From Acidobacteriota bacterium (GTDB lineage: Bacteria; Acidobacteriota; Polarisedimenticolia; JAPUIV01): 16,425 bases of DNA. Position 1 is the first letter of the stretch. The number at the start of each line of letters is the position of its first letter. Location of the stretch: NCBI GenBank assembly GCA_027296665.1, contig JAPUIV010000148.1:1-16425 (forward strand). Direction: 5' to 3'. Positions 6,793 through 13,696 of the stretch are shown piece after piece. The notes under the pieces were generated by a model, which did no database searches, was not told the origin of the DNA, and saw nothing but the letters and a program-made list of their open reading frames with translations. The position numbers and the translations under genes are program-made.

Positions 6793-8385
6793 CTATTTCC
6801 GGAATAGACGGCGGAATCGGCCGCCAGCGGGCGCCTTAGCCCGGGCCTTTTCCAGAAGCCGTTTTGCCTGGGTGTGCGCGGGCTCCCAGCTGATTGCTTC
6901 CTGGTACTGTTTTTCCGCTTCCTCCGCCTGTCCCTCCCGTTCCAGGAGAAGGCCGAGTTGCACATGGGTTGCAGCCCGGGAAGGGTTCATCTGAATCGCT
7001 TTGAGCAGGTTTTCGCGCGCAACCTGTCGCAAACGGGGGTTTTTCATCTGGATTTCGGCCAGGTTGCAGAGGTATTCATCTTTCTTGGGATCGAGATTGA
7101 CGGCATTTTCCAGGAACTGGAGGGCCTTCTGGAGCTGACCGGACTGGAGGAGTTCCAAGCCCCTCCGGTGGTTCTGGCGGGCCATGTGAGCGTTATCCAC
7201 CTGCGGGCCCTGGTCTCGATCCTTCTCCTTCAGATACCGATCGTAGCGTTGCCGTTCGTCCGGATCGGTCAGGACCCGATAGGCTTCGGTCACGAAGGAG
7301 AAAAGTTTTTCCGCCTGCTTTGCCATGGTCAGGTCGCCACTGCGCTGGAACCGGTCGGGATGGAAACGCCTGGCAAGGTCATAATAGAGGGCCCGGATCT
7401 GATCTTCCGTCGCCGATGCCTGGAGCCCCAGGACCTGATAATGATCCTGGTCTTCCAATGTTTGGATTCGCCGGAAAAGCTCGACGGAATCGTCCTCGGA
7501 TGTCGCCGTGTGGGCAAGGGGGGGCAATCCTGTTGCCGATGAGGGAATGCCGGCTGCGACCTTCGGCTTCCCGGCCGGAGATTTCCTGACGCCTCTTCGA
7601 GGAGCTCCCTTCCTCTTCCGGCTACCCGGTTTACCCCTGTTTTCCAGGGGAGAACGGCCGTGAAGGGGAAGGGATTTCGCAATGCCTTTCACCATCCCCG
7701 ACGCCAGCAATACGCTGAGGGCCTTCCGGGTCTTTTCCGGCCCCAATGGACCAACGGATACAACATCCTTCACTGTGCATTTTCCGGTAATTCTGGATAG
7801 CAGGAAGCCCTCCTCGGGTTGCAGGACAAGGTCGGAGGGTGGATTCCCCGAAAAGGGGATGGGGGAGAGTTCCGCTTTCGGATCTTCCACCAGGGGGATC
7901 GTCGATCCGGGAGTCTCTGCCGCACGGACGACCGAAAGGATCCTGCTCATGCAGGAGGTGTTTCCCCAGGAACGGAATTCCGGGTGATCTGGATCACCCT
8001 GGCGGAATTCAAAATGCTCACCGGACCAGGTAACCACCGCGGAGAGAAACTGGTCCAGAAAATCGAGGGCGGCTTTTTCGGCCGAATCGGATGTCAACGC
8101 GCCGGACTGAATCAACGATGCTATCACGTCCTGAGTCGACCCCATCTCCCCCTTCGCCTCTGCGATCGCCTCCCGGGTGAGTTTTCCCTCCCGGACCAGG
8201 AATGCGGCGAGGGTTTCACCAGAGGGAAACAGGATCCGGCCCCGGTGGAATCGGACCGTAGATTTCACATCACCCTTGCGGACCTCAAGGGTTCCGGTCT
8301 TTTCCTGGGCGGAGATGTCTCGAAGAATATCGAACAGGCCGGGTGCAGCAGCGGAGGTTTCCGGCTTCGTTCCTGTTGGGCTCAA
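6793..8385 (-). CDS. DUF4388 (PATAN) + J-domain + TPR protein
   Basis: Cytoplasmic protein of 530 residues with no signal peptide or membrane helix. Order: a DUF4388/PATAN-type domain (about 17-130, starting GLFDILRDISAQEKTGTLEV), a winged-helix-like segment (about 185-235, FLLSRITGKCTVKDVV), a very basic linker (about 243-278), a J-domain (about 315-386) with His342-Pro343-Asp344 in RRFHPDRF, then TPR-like helices (about 396-515). The HPD motif is what J-proteins use to stimulate Hsp70 ATPase, so it probably recruits DnaK. The start is TTG at 8385: GAGGTGA sits four bases upstream and contains the upstream gene's TGA stop. A longer reading to 8541 would overlap the peptidase gene by about 150 bases. 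It is the last gene of the three-gene unit. Its biological target is unknown. Confidence 0.85.
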   Translation of the reverse strand: MSPTGTKPETSAAAPGLFDILRDISAQEKTGTLEVRKGDVKSTVRFHRGRILFPSGETLAAFLVREGKLTREAIAEAKGEMGSTQDVIASLIQSGALTSDSAEKAALDFLDQFLSAVVTWSGEHFEFRQGDPDHPEFRSWGNTSCMSRILSVVRAAETPGSTIPLVEDPKAELSPIPFSGNPPSDLVLQPEEGFLLSRITGKCTVKDVVSVGPLGPEKTRKALSVLLASGMVKGIAKSLPLHGRSPLENRGKPGSRKRKGAPRRGVRKSPAGKPKVAAGIPSSATGLPPLAHTATSEDDSVELFRRIQTLEDQDHYQVLGLQASATEDQIRALYYDLARRFHPDRFQRSGDLTMAKQAEKLFSFVTEAYRVLTDPDERQRYDRYLKEKDRDQGPQVDNAHMARQNHRRGLELLQSGQLQKALQFLENAVNLDPKKDEYLCNLAEIQMKNPRLRQVARENLLKAIQMNPSRAATHVQLGLLLEREGQAEEAEKQYQEAISWEPAHTQAKRLLEKARAKAPAGGRFRRLFRK

Positions 8386-8389
8386 GGGA

Positions 8390-8396
8390 TCACCTC
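8390..8396 (-). promoter_or_regulatory. Shine-Dalgarno site fused to upstream stop codon
   Basis: The minus strand reads GAGGTGA here, four bases before TTG 8385. Its last three bases are the stop codon of the peptidase gene, so termination on one gene occurs on top of the ribosome site of the next. This decides the start of the J-domain gene. Confidence 0.65.
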
Positions 8397-9721
8397 GAGC
8401 GGGAGGAGCGTTCCAGCAAGTTCTCGCCCCATTCGGTGAACAGTTCTTCCTGGGAGACTCGCACCGTTTCCCAGAACGCGACCTCCACCGATTTACCTTG
8501 ATGAAGACGTTGAAGAATGGTGAGCCAGACCTGGAATCCATGCCGGGAGGAGAGAAAATCGACGAAGGAGAGGGCGGCTGGATAGGAGAGACCGGGATTC
8601 CACTGGCCCGATTCGGTCATCCGGGCGTATTCCCGGCCCAGGTTCCGCCGGAAAGGTTCGCTGGAATCGCCGGCGAGGCGCTGGGCGAGTCCTTCGTGAA
8701 GCCAGCGCGGGCAAGTTCCTCCCGATTTGGAATCGATGATGGCGTGGGCGAGTTCGTGGTCGAGAACCCTGCGCAATCCAGGTGATAACCTCGATTTCCC
8801 TCCCACCGGCACCCGGATCTTTCCGTCGAAAAGCCCAAGAACGTTGTGGCCGGCGCCGGTCGCCGCATGGAATTCCCGGTCCGGATAAAGAATGACGGAA
8901 ATCGGGCCGGAGGGAAAGTGATCCAGGCGCAGGGAGAGGTCGCCGATCCTTTCCTCCAGGTGATTCAGAACCGACTCGGAAAAATCTTCGGAACCTTTTC
9001 CTCCCTGGTATCGAAGGCGAAAGTGTCCTCCCGCTCTCCTTTCGTATGCCCCTTCCTGGGCTAACTCCCGATTTGCCTTTTCGATTCGGGTCCGGATGGC
9101 GGGATGGTCGCCGTGCAGGAGTGCCTTCCGCCAATATTCAATGGCAAGGGGTAATTTATCCTGGTGATAATGAATCTCCCCCAGGAGAAATAAGAGGTTG
9201 GAATTCTCGGAGTGATAGAGAAGGGCCTCCTGGGCGGCGGCCAGGGCGCGGGGGAACTGCCCCATCTGCAGATAGGCCGAGGTCCTGTACAGAGCCGCTT
9301 CCAGGTGGGCTGGAACGATCCTGAGAACCGATTCGTAAAGCCGCGCGGTTTCCGGAAGATCTTTTCGTTGCCGGCTTTCTTCCGCTCTCTGCAAGGTTTG
9401 CCGGAGAAGGGGATCGATTGGCGGCGAGTTCTCAGACGCGGCGGGTGCGGGGAAGGGAACCGGGAGGGATTGGAGATCCCCGGCTGGTGCGGTCCGGATG
9501 GAGGAACGAGCCTCGGTTTTCTCCACCCAGGAGACCTCCTGCTTCGAGATGGAAACTGTGCCGCCGAACCGGGTAAAAACGTATTGGGTGTCCGTTTCCC
9601 TCAGATCCGCAGCCTTGATTTTTCGCCCGTCCCGGAGATGAAGAATTTCAGCGAAGGGAGGTCCGGATCCGGCGGAGACAAGAATCGCCAGGCCAAGGCT
9701 GAGTTTGAATCCGGACCTCAT
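8390..9721 (-). CDS. Secreted TPR protein with peptidase MA-like (HELAH) metallopeptidase domain
   Basis: 443 residues. A signal peptide (about 1-24, cleavage near PFA/E) is followed by a small beta-barrel-like segment (25-68; ILHLRDGRKI and GGTVSISKQEVSWVEK) of a kind often seen at the start of such proteins. TPR helices occupy about 105-220, and a gluzincin domain about 228-440. The zinc site is visible: His322-Glu323-Leu-Ala-His326, then Glu343 in RWLHEGLAQ, so the enzyme looks catalytically competent. It probably acts in the periplasm or on the outer envelope. It starts at ATG 9721 by an ATGA overlap with the upstream gene, and the next gene begins four bases after its stop. The peptidase MA-like family is recognised; the substrate is unknown. 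Confidence 0.86.
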   Translation of the reverse strand: MRSGFKLSLGLAILVSAGSGPPFAEILHLRDGRKIKAADLRETDTQYVFTRFGGTVSISKQEVSWVEKTEARSSIRTAPAGDLQSLPVPFPAPAASENSPPIDPLLRQTLQRAEESRQRKDLPETARLYESVLRIVPAHLEAALYRTSAYLQMGQFPRALAAAQEALLYHSENSNLLFLLGEIHYHQDKLPLAIEYWRKALLHGDHPAIRTRIEKANRELAQEGAYERRAGGHFRLRYQGGKGSEDFSESVLNHLEERIGDLSLRLDHFPSGPISVILYPDREFHAATGAGHNVLGLFDGKIRVPVGGKSRLSPGLRRVLDHELAHAIIDSKSGGTCPRWLHEGLAQRLAGDSSEPFRRNLGREYARMTESGQWNPGLSYPAALSFVDFLSSRHGFQVWLTILQRLHQGKSVEVAFWETVRVSQEELFTEWGENLLERSSRSR

Positions 9722-11433
9722 CGGGCCCGATCCGGTCCTGAAACCGCTTTTGCGATAGATAGCGGGAAAGGATTATTGGTCATCTTGGCGTAGGTCGCGG
9801 GAAGCTGTTTGCCTGCCCTCAGGGCCGCGTTCCGGCTTGGAAAACTTCCCCAGCAGATCCGGTAGCACGGTTTTCCCTTGAATCGGATCGGCAAAAGATA
9901 GGATTCCTCTGGCGGCGGGATCATTTTCGCGACGGTGGAAGCTTGGCAGGCGAGAAGGATCTGGAGGGTGTAGGCCCCTCCGGGAGATCGGGAAAGGATG
10001 TCACGATACTGGTCCGCGGCGCCGGGAAAATCCTTCGCCAGGAGGGATCGGTTTGCCTTTTCGAGGGGAGATACATCGACGGGGCTGGGGGGCGGGGCCG
10101 CAGGTTCGGGAAGGATCCGGCTTTCGAGGCCGGTCATTCCGGTCGCGGGAATTTCTTCCAGGAGGATGTTTTTATCCTCTGTTTCAGGAATGGGAGGTTG
10201 GTCCTGGGCATCCTTCGGAGCGGGGAGGGCAACTTCCGTTTCGGATGACCCGTCCGCGGTGAACAAGGCCATGGCGAAGAGGACCAAGGCCCCCCCGATC
10301 AGGATCCCGCCAAACGCCATCCAGCGGGAACGGAAAAAGTTTTTGCCGCCCTCCATACGCTTCGGGTAGCGGATCCGGGTCTCGGCGGAGGTGTCCACAT
10401 AACCCTGGAAGGGGCCTTCCTCGGGGGAAGGCGATGCGTCGGCCTGGACCGGTTCCATGTTTGCATTTGGGGAGGAATCGGCGGCCGGTCCTTCATCCGG
10501 AGGGTCGGAAGGTTCGATGGACTTGGAAGGAATTCGCATGGTTCCGAACGGCCGGGAAACAGGATCCATATTTCCGGCAGGTTTCGCTGGTTCCACCGCG
10601 GGATTTCCCTCGAAGGCGGCGTCGGGGGAGAACTCCTCCGGTCCCACGGACACGGTAACCTCCTCAGGAGGCGCCGCTTCCTCTTCGGGTTGGGCCGAAT
10701 CCGGAGGCGGCATCTCGACAGGTTCCAGTATCCCCAAATGAACGCCGGCGCACAGGATCTTGGCGGCGGTGAAGTCGTCAAGGCCGTTTTTCGCTGCCAG
10801 TTGGGTGACATTGGCGGTGCCATTTACCGAGGAGAGGACCGTCCGGGTCTCCTCCCCCAGGGACCATCCTTTCCATGATCGGTTGTTCGCGCGGGCGGGG
10901 GTGAAGCAACGATCCATTCCGCCGATCTCCCGGAGAACGGCCGCCCGGTTGGTCGAAAGCTGCAAGGAATCGAACAGTAATTTTTCCGTTTTCATCCTGA
11001 GATTGGGCACCGCGGCCGGGACCTGTCCCTCCAGGAGTTCGTATTCGCCCGAATCCCAGTCGAAAAGGCCCGACAGGATCCCCTGCACCTGCTCCTGGGC
11101 TGTTTCCATCAAGCGGGAACGGGACACGAACCCGAGCTCGACCAGACTGCGGCCGAGGGAGATTCCAGGTCGTGCCTTTTCCCTGGCCATTTCCATCTGC
11201 TCGGGAGTCACCAGGCCGCCGCGCAACAGCAAGGAGGACAGCCGGTCCGTCTCCTCATTCGATGCGGCAGAGAGGATCTCTCCTTGCAGGAAATAGACCG
11301 ATTTGAGAAGGGAATCCCGGCGCATCTGGACGGTGCCGGTGAAGGAAAGACGGTGCAATTTGCACAGGAGGCCGGGTAGGAAAACTACCGGGATTGTTCC
11401 TGTGCGTTCGGGAGCTGGGAAGGGGGTCGACAT
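9718..11433 (-). CDS. DUF4388 (PATAN) transmembrane protein with SPOR-like periplasmic C-terminus
   Basis: 571 residues from ATG 11433. A DUF4388/PATAN-type domain lies at the N-terminus (about 12-160: GTIPVVFLPGLL, LSFTGTVQMRRD, then two helical repeats GGLVTPEQMEMA and LGFVSRSRLMETA). A winged-helix-like segment (about 190-240) and a long acidic, proline-rich linker (240-350) follow. Then come one membrane helix (372-391, MAFGGILIGGALVLFAMALF), a proline-rich stretch, a TPR-like helical pair (456-496), and a C-terminal SPOR-like segment (512-564) containing CYRICWGSFPSRNAALRAGKQLP. Basic residues before the helix predict N-in/C-out topology. The start is the first ATG after the promoter at 11498-11526, but it lacks a clear ribosome site. 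A TTG at 11526 in the same frame is the -35 box and cannot be the start of this transcript. First gene of the three-gene unit; function not known. Confidence 0.82.
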   Translation of the reverse strand: MSTPFPAPERTGTIPVVFLPGLLCKLHRLSFTGTVQMRRDSLLKSVYFLQGEILSAASNEETDRLSSLLLRGGLVTPEQMEMAREKARPGISLGRSLVELGFVSRSRLMETAQEQVQGILSGLFDWDSGEYELLEGQVPAAVPNLRMKTEKLLFDSLQLSTNRAAVLREIGGMDRCFTPARANNRSWKGWSLGEETRTVLSSVNGTANVTQLAAKNGLDDFTAAKILCAGVHLGILEPVEMPPPDSAQPEEEAAPPEEVTVSVGPEEFSPDAAFEGNPAVEPAKPAGNMDPVSRPFGTMRIPSKSIEPSDPPDEGPAADSSPNANMEPVQADASPSPEEGPFQGYVDTSAETRIRYPKRMEGGKNFFRSRWMAFGGILIGGALVLFAMALFTADGSSETEVALPAPKDAQDQPPIPETEDKNILLEEIPATGMTGLESRILPEPAAPPPSPVDVSPLEKANRSLLAKDFPGAADQYRDILSRSPGGAYTLQILLACQASTVAKMIPPPEESYLLPIRFKGKPCYRICWGSFPSRNAALRAGKQLPATYAKMTNNPFPLSIAKAVSGPDRAR

Positions 11434-11497
11434 TGATTCAAGGGAGTCTGCGCAGTGGCCAAACCGTTCCGCACAAAAGATTTCCAGACAAGGTGGG

Positions 11498-11526
11498 ATT
11501 ATAAAGTCAATACCGGCAGGAGTCAA
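11498..11526 (-). promoter_or_regulatory. Strong predicted sigma70-type promoter of the DUF4388/peptidase/J-domain operon
   Basis: On the minus strand, TTGACT (11526-11521, 5 of 6 consensus) and TATAAT (11503-11498, perfect) are separated by 17 bases. Transcription should begin near 11491, giving a leader of about 58 bases to ATG 11433. It lies 26 bases past the lepB stop, so the accessory operon can be expressed apart from the ccm-lepB unit. Confidence 0.78.
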
Positions 11527-11532
11527 GATCCA

Positions 11533-11551
11533 GGGACCTAAAATGGGACCT
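11533..11551. repeat. Direct repeat GGGACCT, 12-base period, upstream of the promoter
   Basis: Two exact copies of GGGACCT (11533-11539 and 11545-11551) are separated by AAAAT, between the lepB stop and the -35 box. Relative to the predicted start site they lie at about -42 to -60, where activators commonly bind. A regulator site is possible, but the copies are short and chance cannot be excluded. Confidence 0.4.
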
Positions 11552-12244
11552 CTAACGAATCATCTTGAAACTGCGGTTCCAGCGTGAACGGGTCAAGAAA
11601 TGGGTGGTCTTTTCTACGATGCTCTTTGCCCGTGCCCTCAATCCCGTTTGACGCCACGTCCCGGGTTTTTCTTCGTAGGACCACCAGATCAAAAGGGCAC
11701 GCCCCTTGATGTTCTTCCGGGGCACGAATCCCCATACCCGGCTGTCCCTGCTCTCATCCCGGTTGTCGCCCATGGCGAAATAGGAATTCTCCGGGATCCG
11801 GGTGGGTGGGTAATAATCCCATCGGCAGTTGAACCGGTTAACGTGCTGCTTGTACGGTTCCTCCAGGGGGGTACCGTTAATATAAACCGTGCAGTTTCGC
11901 ACCTCAATGGTCTCTTCAGGCAGGCCGATGACCCGCTTGATGTAGTCCTTTTCCGGTTCCAGGGGGTATTTGAACACGATCACATCTCCCCGTTTGATAC
12001 CTCCAACCGGGAACAATTTTTCCTCAAGAACGGAGGCGGTTGAGGAGTACACATATTTGTTCACCATTATGTAGTCCCCGATCAGGAGAGTCGGGATCAT
12101 CGAACCGGTCGGAATCTTCGACTGCTGGAAGACGAAGGCCCGTGAGAAGACCACGAAGATGACACAGGTAACGATGGTCTCGAAGTAATCCCGGAACAGG
12201 CCCTTGGGCCTTGGTAGAGCCGAATTTTGATCAATTTCGTTCAT
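11552..12244 (-). CDS. lepB: Signal peptidase I
   Basis: Inner-membrane serine peptidase that removes signal peptides from exported proteins. It has 230 residues with one N-terminal membrane helix (about 21-39, FETIVTCVIFVVFSRAFVF). Box B has the nucleophile Ser48 in PTGSMIPTLLIGD; the GDVIVFKYP box follows; the general base Lys103 is in YIKRVIGLP; box E is GDNRDESRDSR (159-169). The start is ATG 12244, overlapping the LOG-family stop as ATGA. A longer reading to 12433 lies entirely within that upstream gene. It is the last gene of the ccm transcription unit; a protease that processes exported proteins is a sensible, though not usual, neighbour for cytochrome c maturation. The C-terminus is basic (RSRWNRSFKMIR). 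Confident. Confidence 0.95.
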   Translation of the reverse strand: MNEIDQNSALPRPKGLFRDYFETIVTCVIFVVFSRAFVFQQSKIPTGSMIPTLLIGDYIMVNKYVYSSTASVLEEKLFPVGGIKRGDVIVFKYPLEPEKDYIKRVIGLPEETIEVRNCTVYINGTPLEEPYKQHVNRFNCRWDYYPPTRIPENSYFAMGDNRDESRDSRVWGFVPRKNIKGRALLIWWSYEEKPGTWRQTGLRARAKSIVEKTTHFLTRSRWNRSFKMIR

Positions 12245-12798
12245 GATAAATCGGTGGAAAGCCGATCCAACGCGGAAATCGCCTCCTGGGCGTTCCCGGC
12301 AAAAATGAATTCCCGCTCCGATCCCTCCTCCAGGAACGCCGCCCGGACCAGGGATGCCACCAAGTCCCGCCAGATGCCTCCTAACAGGATTTTTGGTTTC
12401 CCGGAGAGGAGTCCCGCCCGCTCGAGGGCCCAAAGGAAGGCGAGTTCAGCCAGAGTACCTGCTTTGCCGGGAAATATTATAAAGGCGGAGCCGATATCAA
12501 TCAACCGCTGGGTTCGGTCCATGAGGGTTTTCTCTCGAATTTCCCGGGATACCCATCGGTTGGGCGATAGGTTCGAGAAGGCCCCACAGGTGACACCGAT
12601 CGGGTTTCCGCCGGCCTCCCGGCCCCCCCGGGAGGCCGCTTCCATGATGCCGCCGTAGCCGCCGGTGCATACCCCATAGCCCCCTTTCACCAGCAGTTTT
12701 CCGATGCGATATGCCTCCTGGTACTGGGGATTTTCGGGTAGGAATTCGGAACCGCCGAAAACCGCAACCCACTGCCTGCCGGTTTCCGCCTCCGTCAA
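12241..12798 (-). CDS. LOG family (lysine decarboxylase-like) nucleotide phosphoribohydrolase-type protein
   Basis: A Rossmann-like protein of 185 residues. It shows VAVFGGS (11-17), GGYGVCTGGYGGIMEAASRGG (39-59) and the family signature as FPGKAGTLAE (109-118). Classical LOG enzymes, which split nucleoside 5'-monophosphates to base plus ribose phosphate, carry PGGxGTxxE preceded by an Arg-Lys pair. Here the second glycine is Lys111 and the Arg-Lys appears as Arg95-Thr96, while Arg95 and Glu118 remain. The fold assignment is firm, but activity and substrate are uncertain; nucleotide binding without the classical reaction is possible. The start is TTG 12798, overlapping the ccmD stop as TTGA, with AGGA about ten bases upstream. 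Confidence 0.85.
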   Translation of the reverse strand: MTEAETGRQWVAVFGGSEFLPENPQYQEAYRIGKLLVKGGYGVCTGGYGGIMEAASRGGREAGGNPIGVTCGAFSNLSPNRWVSREIREKTLMDRTQRLIDIGSAFIIFPGKAGTLAELAFLWALERAGLLSGKPKILLGGIWRDLVASLVRAAFLEEGSEREFIFAGNAQEAISALDRLSTDLS

Positions 12799-12944
12799 GA
12801 TGACCGGTTCCTGTCCAGAAGTTTGCGGATCTGTTGGATCCGGTCGTCAACCCGTTTCTGGAGGAGGGAAAGCCGGAACAGATAAGCGCAGATCCCCAAC
12901 CAGAAGACGGCATAGGCCGCGAACAGAAATTCGAAGTTCTTCAT
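12795..12944 (-). CDS. ccmD: CcmD-like small heme exporter subunit
   Basis: A 49-residue protein with one membrane helix (about 6-26, containing YAVFWLGICAYLFRL) followed by a charged helical tail. CcmD stabilises the CcmABC complex and helps release heme-loaded CcmE. Size, topology (aromatic-rich helix, then Leu/Arg/Gln-rich tail) and position directly after ccmC support the name, since sequence conservation in this family is low. It starts at ATG 12944, overlapping the ccmC stop (ATGA), and ends in a TTGA overlap with the LOG-family gene. Reading this frame further upstream only runs inside ccmC. Confidence 0.85.
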   Translation of the reverse strand: MKNFEFLFAAYAVFWLGICAYLFRLSLLQKRVDDRIQQIRKLLDRNRSS

Positions 12945-13696
12945 TTCGACTCCTCCAGGATTCCCGGCCGGGCTACCGTTTGCCTTTCGGTCATTTCCAT
13001 GAGGCATTCGGTTTCCCAGTCGCTGCAACCCAGGCGGTACCGCTCCAGGAGCAGGTATAGAAACAAAAGAAAAAAGGTGGCGAGACTTACCATGAAGGTG
13101 CGTCCCATGGCCGGATCGAGCCCGCCGCCACCCTGGACCTTGAACACCCGGGGGTGGAGGCCCCGGAACAGGCGCACCGACATGATGATGATCGGTACGT
13201 CGAGGAATCCAATGATCCCGAGGACGGCGGCGAATCTTGCCCCCTGGTCCGGATTTTCGGCGTAGGACCGGACCATCAGATAGGCCATGAAGATCATCCA
13301 CAGGATCAGGGTGGTGGTCAGGCGGACCTCCCAGGTCCACCAGACGTTCCAGATCGGTTTCGCCCAGATAGGTCCGGACAGAAGCACCAGGGTACAGAAT
13401 AGGACTCCTACCTCGGCGGCGCTGTGTCCCAGCAGGTCCCATTTCCGTTTCCTGGTGATGAGGTAAAGGATGCCTGCCGCGCAGACCAGGCCGAAGGCCA
13501 GAAAGGACAGTAGCGCCGCGGGCACATGAAAATAGAAGATCCTCTGAACTTCACCCATTTGCCGCTCGGTCGGAGCGTAGAAAAAGATGAGCCAGAGGTT
13601 GAGAATCATTGCCCCGGCGAGAAAACCGAGCAGAAACCGGGAGAACCAGCCGCGGTTCCGGAATGGGGTTGTCCCATTTTCGAGGGATTTCAACAT
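12941..13696 (-). CDS. ccmC: Heme exporter / heme lyase component CcmC
   Basis: Polytopic inner-membrane protein that presents heme at the periplasmic face to CcmE in System I cytochrome c maturation. It has 251 residues with six predicted helices. The tryptophan-rich heme-handling motif is at 119-127 (WWTWEVRLT; more often WWxWDxRLT), with the two flanking histidines of the family at His57 (YFHVPAA) and His181 (GLHPRV). The tail after the last helix (about 220-251) is longer than in many homologues. The start codon shares one base with the ccmB stop (TGATG). Confident. Confidence 0.95.
   Translation of the reverse strand: MLKSLENGTTPFRNRGWFSRFLLGFLAGAMILNLWLIFFYAPTERQMGEVQRIFYFHVPAALLSFLAFGLVCAAGILYLITRKRKWDLLGHSAAEVGVLFCTLVLLSGPIWAKPIWNVWWTWEVRLTTTLILWMIFMAYLMVRSYAENPDQGARFAAVLGIIGFLDVPIIIMSVRLFRGLHPRVFKVQGGGGLDPAMGRTFMVSLATFFLLFLYLLLERYRLGCSDWETECLMEMTERQTVARPGILEESK

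Noticed and set aside
6758..6793. Inverted repeat GGAACC/GGTTCC as a terminator between converging genes
   Set aside because: Six-base arms with a 24-base loop and no adjoining T tract; too weak to call.
8386..8541. Longer J-domain gene starting at 8541
   Set aside because: It would overlap the peptidase gene by about 150 bases and yields a low-complexity Arg/Ser/Pro-rich lead; TTG 8385 has a strong ribosome site.
11434..11526. N-terminal extension of the DUF4388/SPOR-like gene from TTG 11526
   Set aside because: The TTG is the first half of a TTGACT -35 box and the extension crosses the TATAAT -10 box, so it would lie upstream of the transcript start.
12245..12433. Extended N-terminus of lepB
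   Set aside because: It lies wholly inside the LOG-family gene and is Gly/Pro-rich, as out-of-frame GC-rich DNA gives; ATG 12244 fits the ATGA overlap and normal LepB length.
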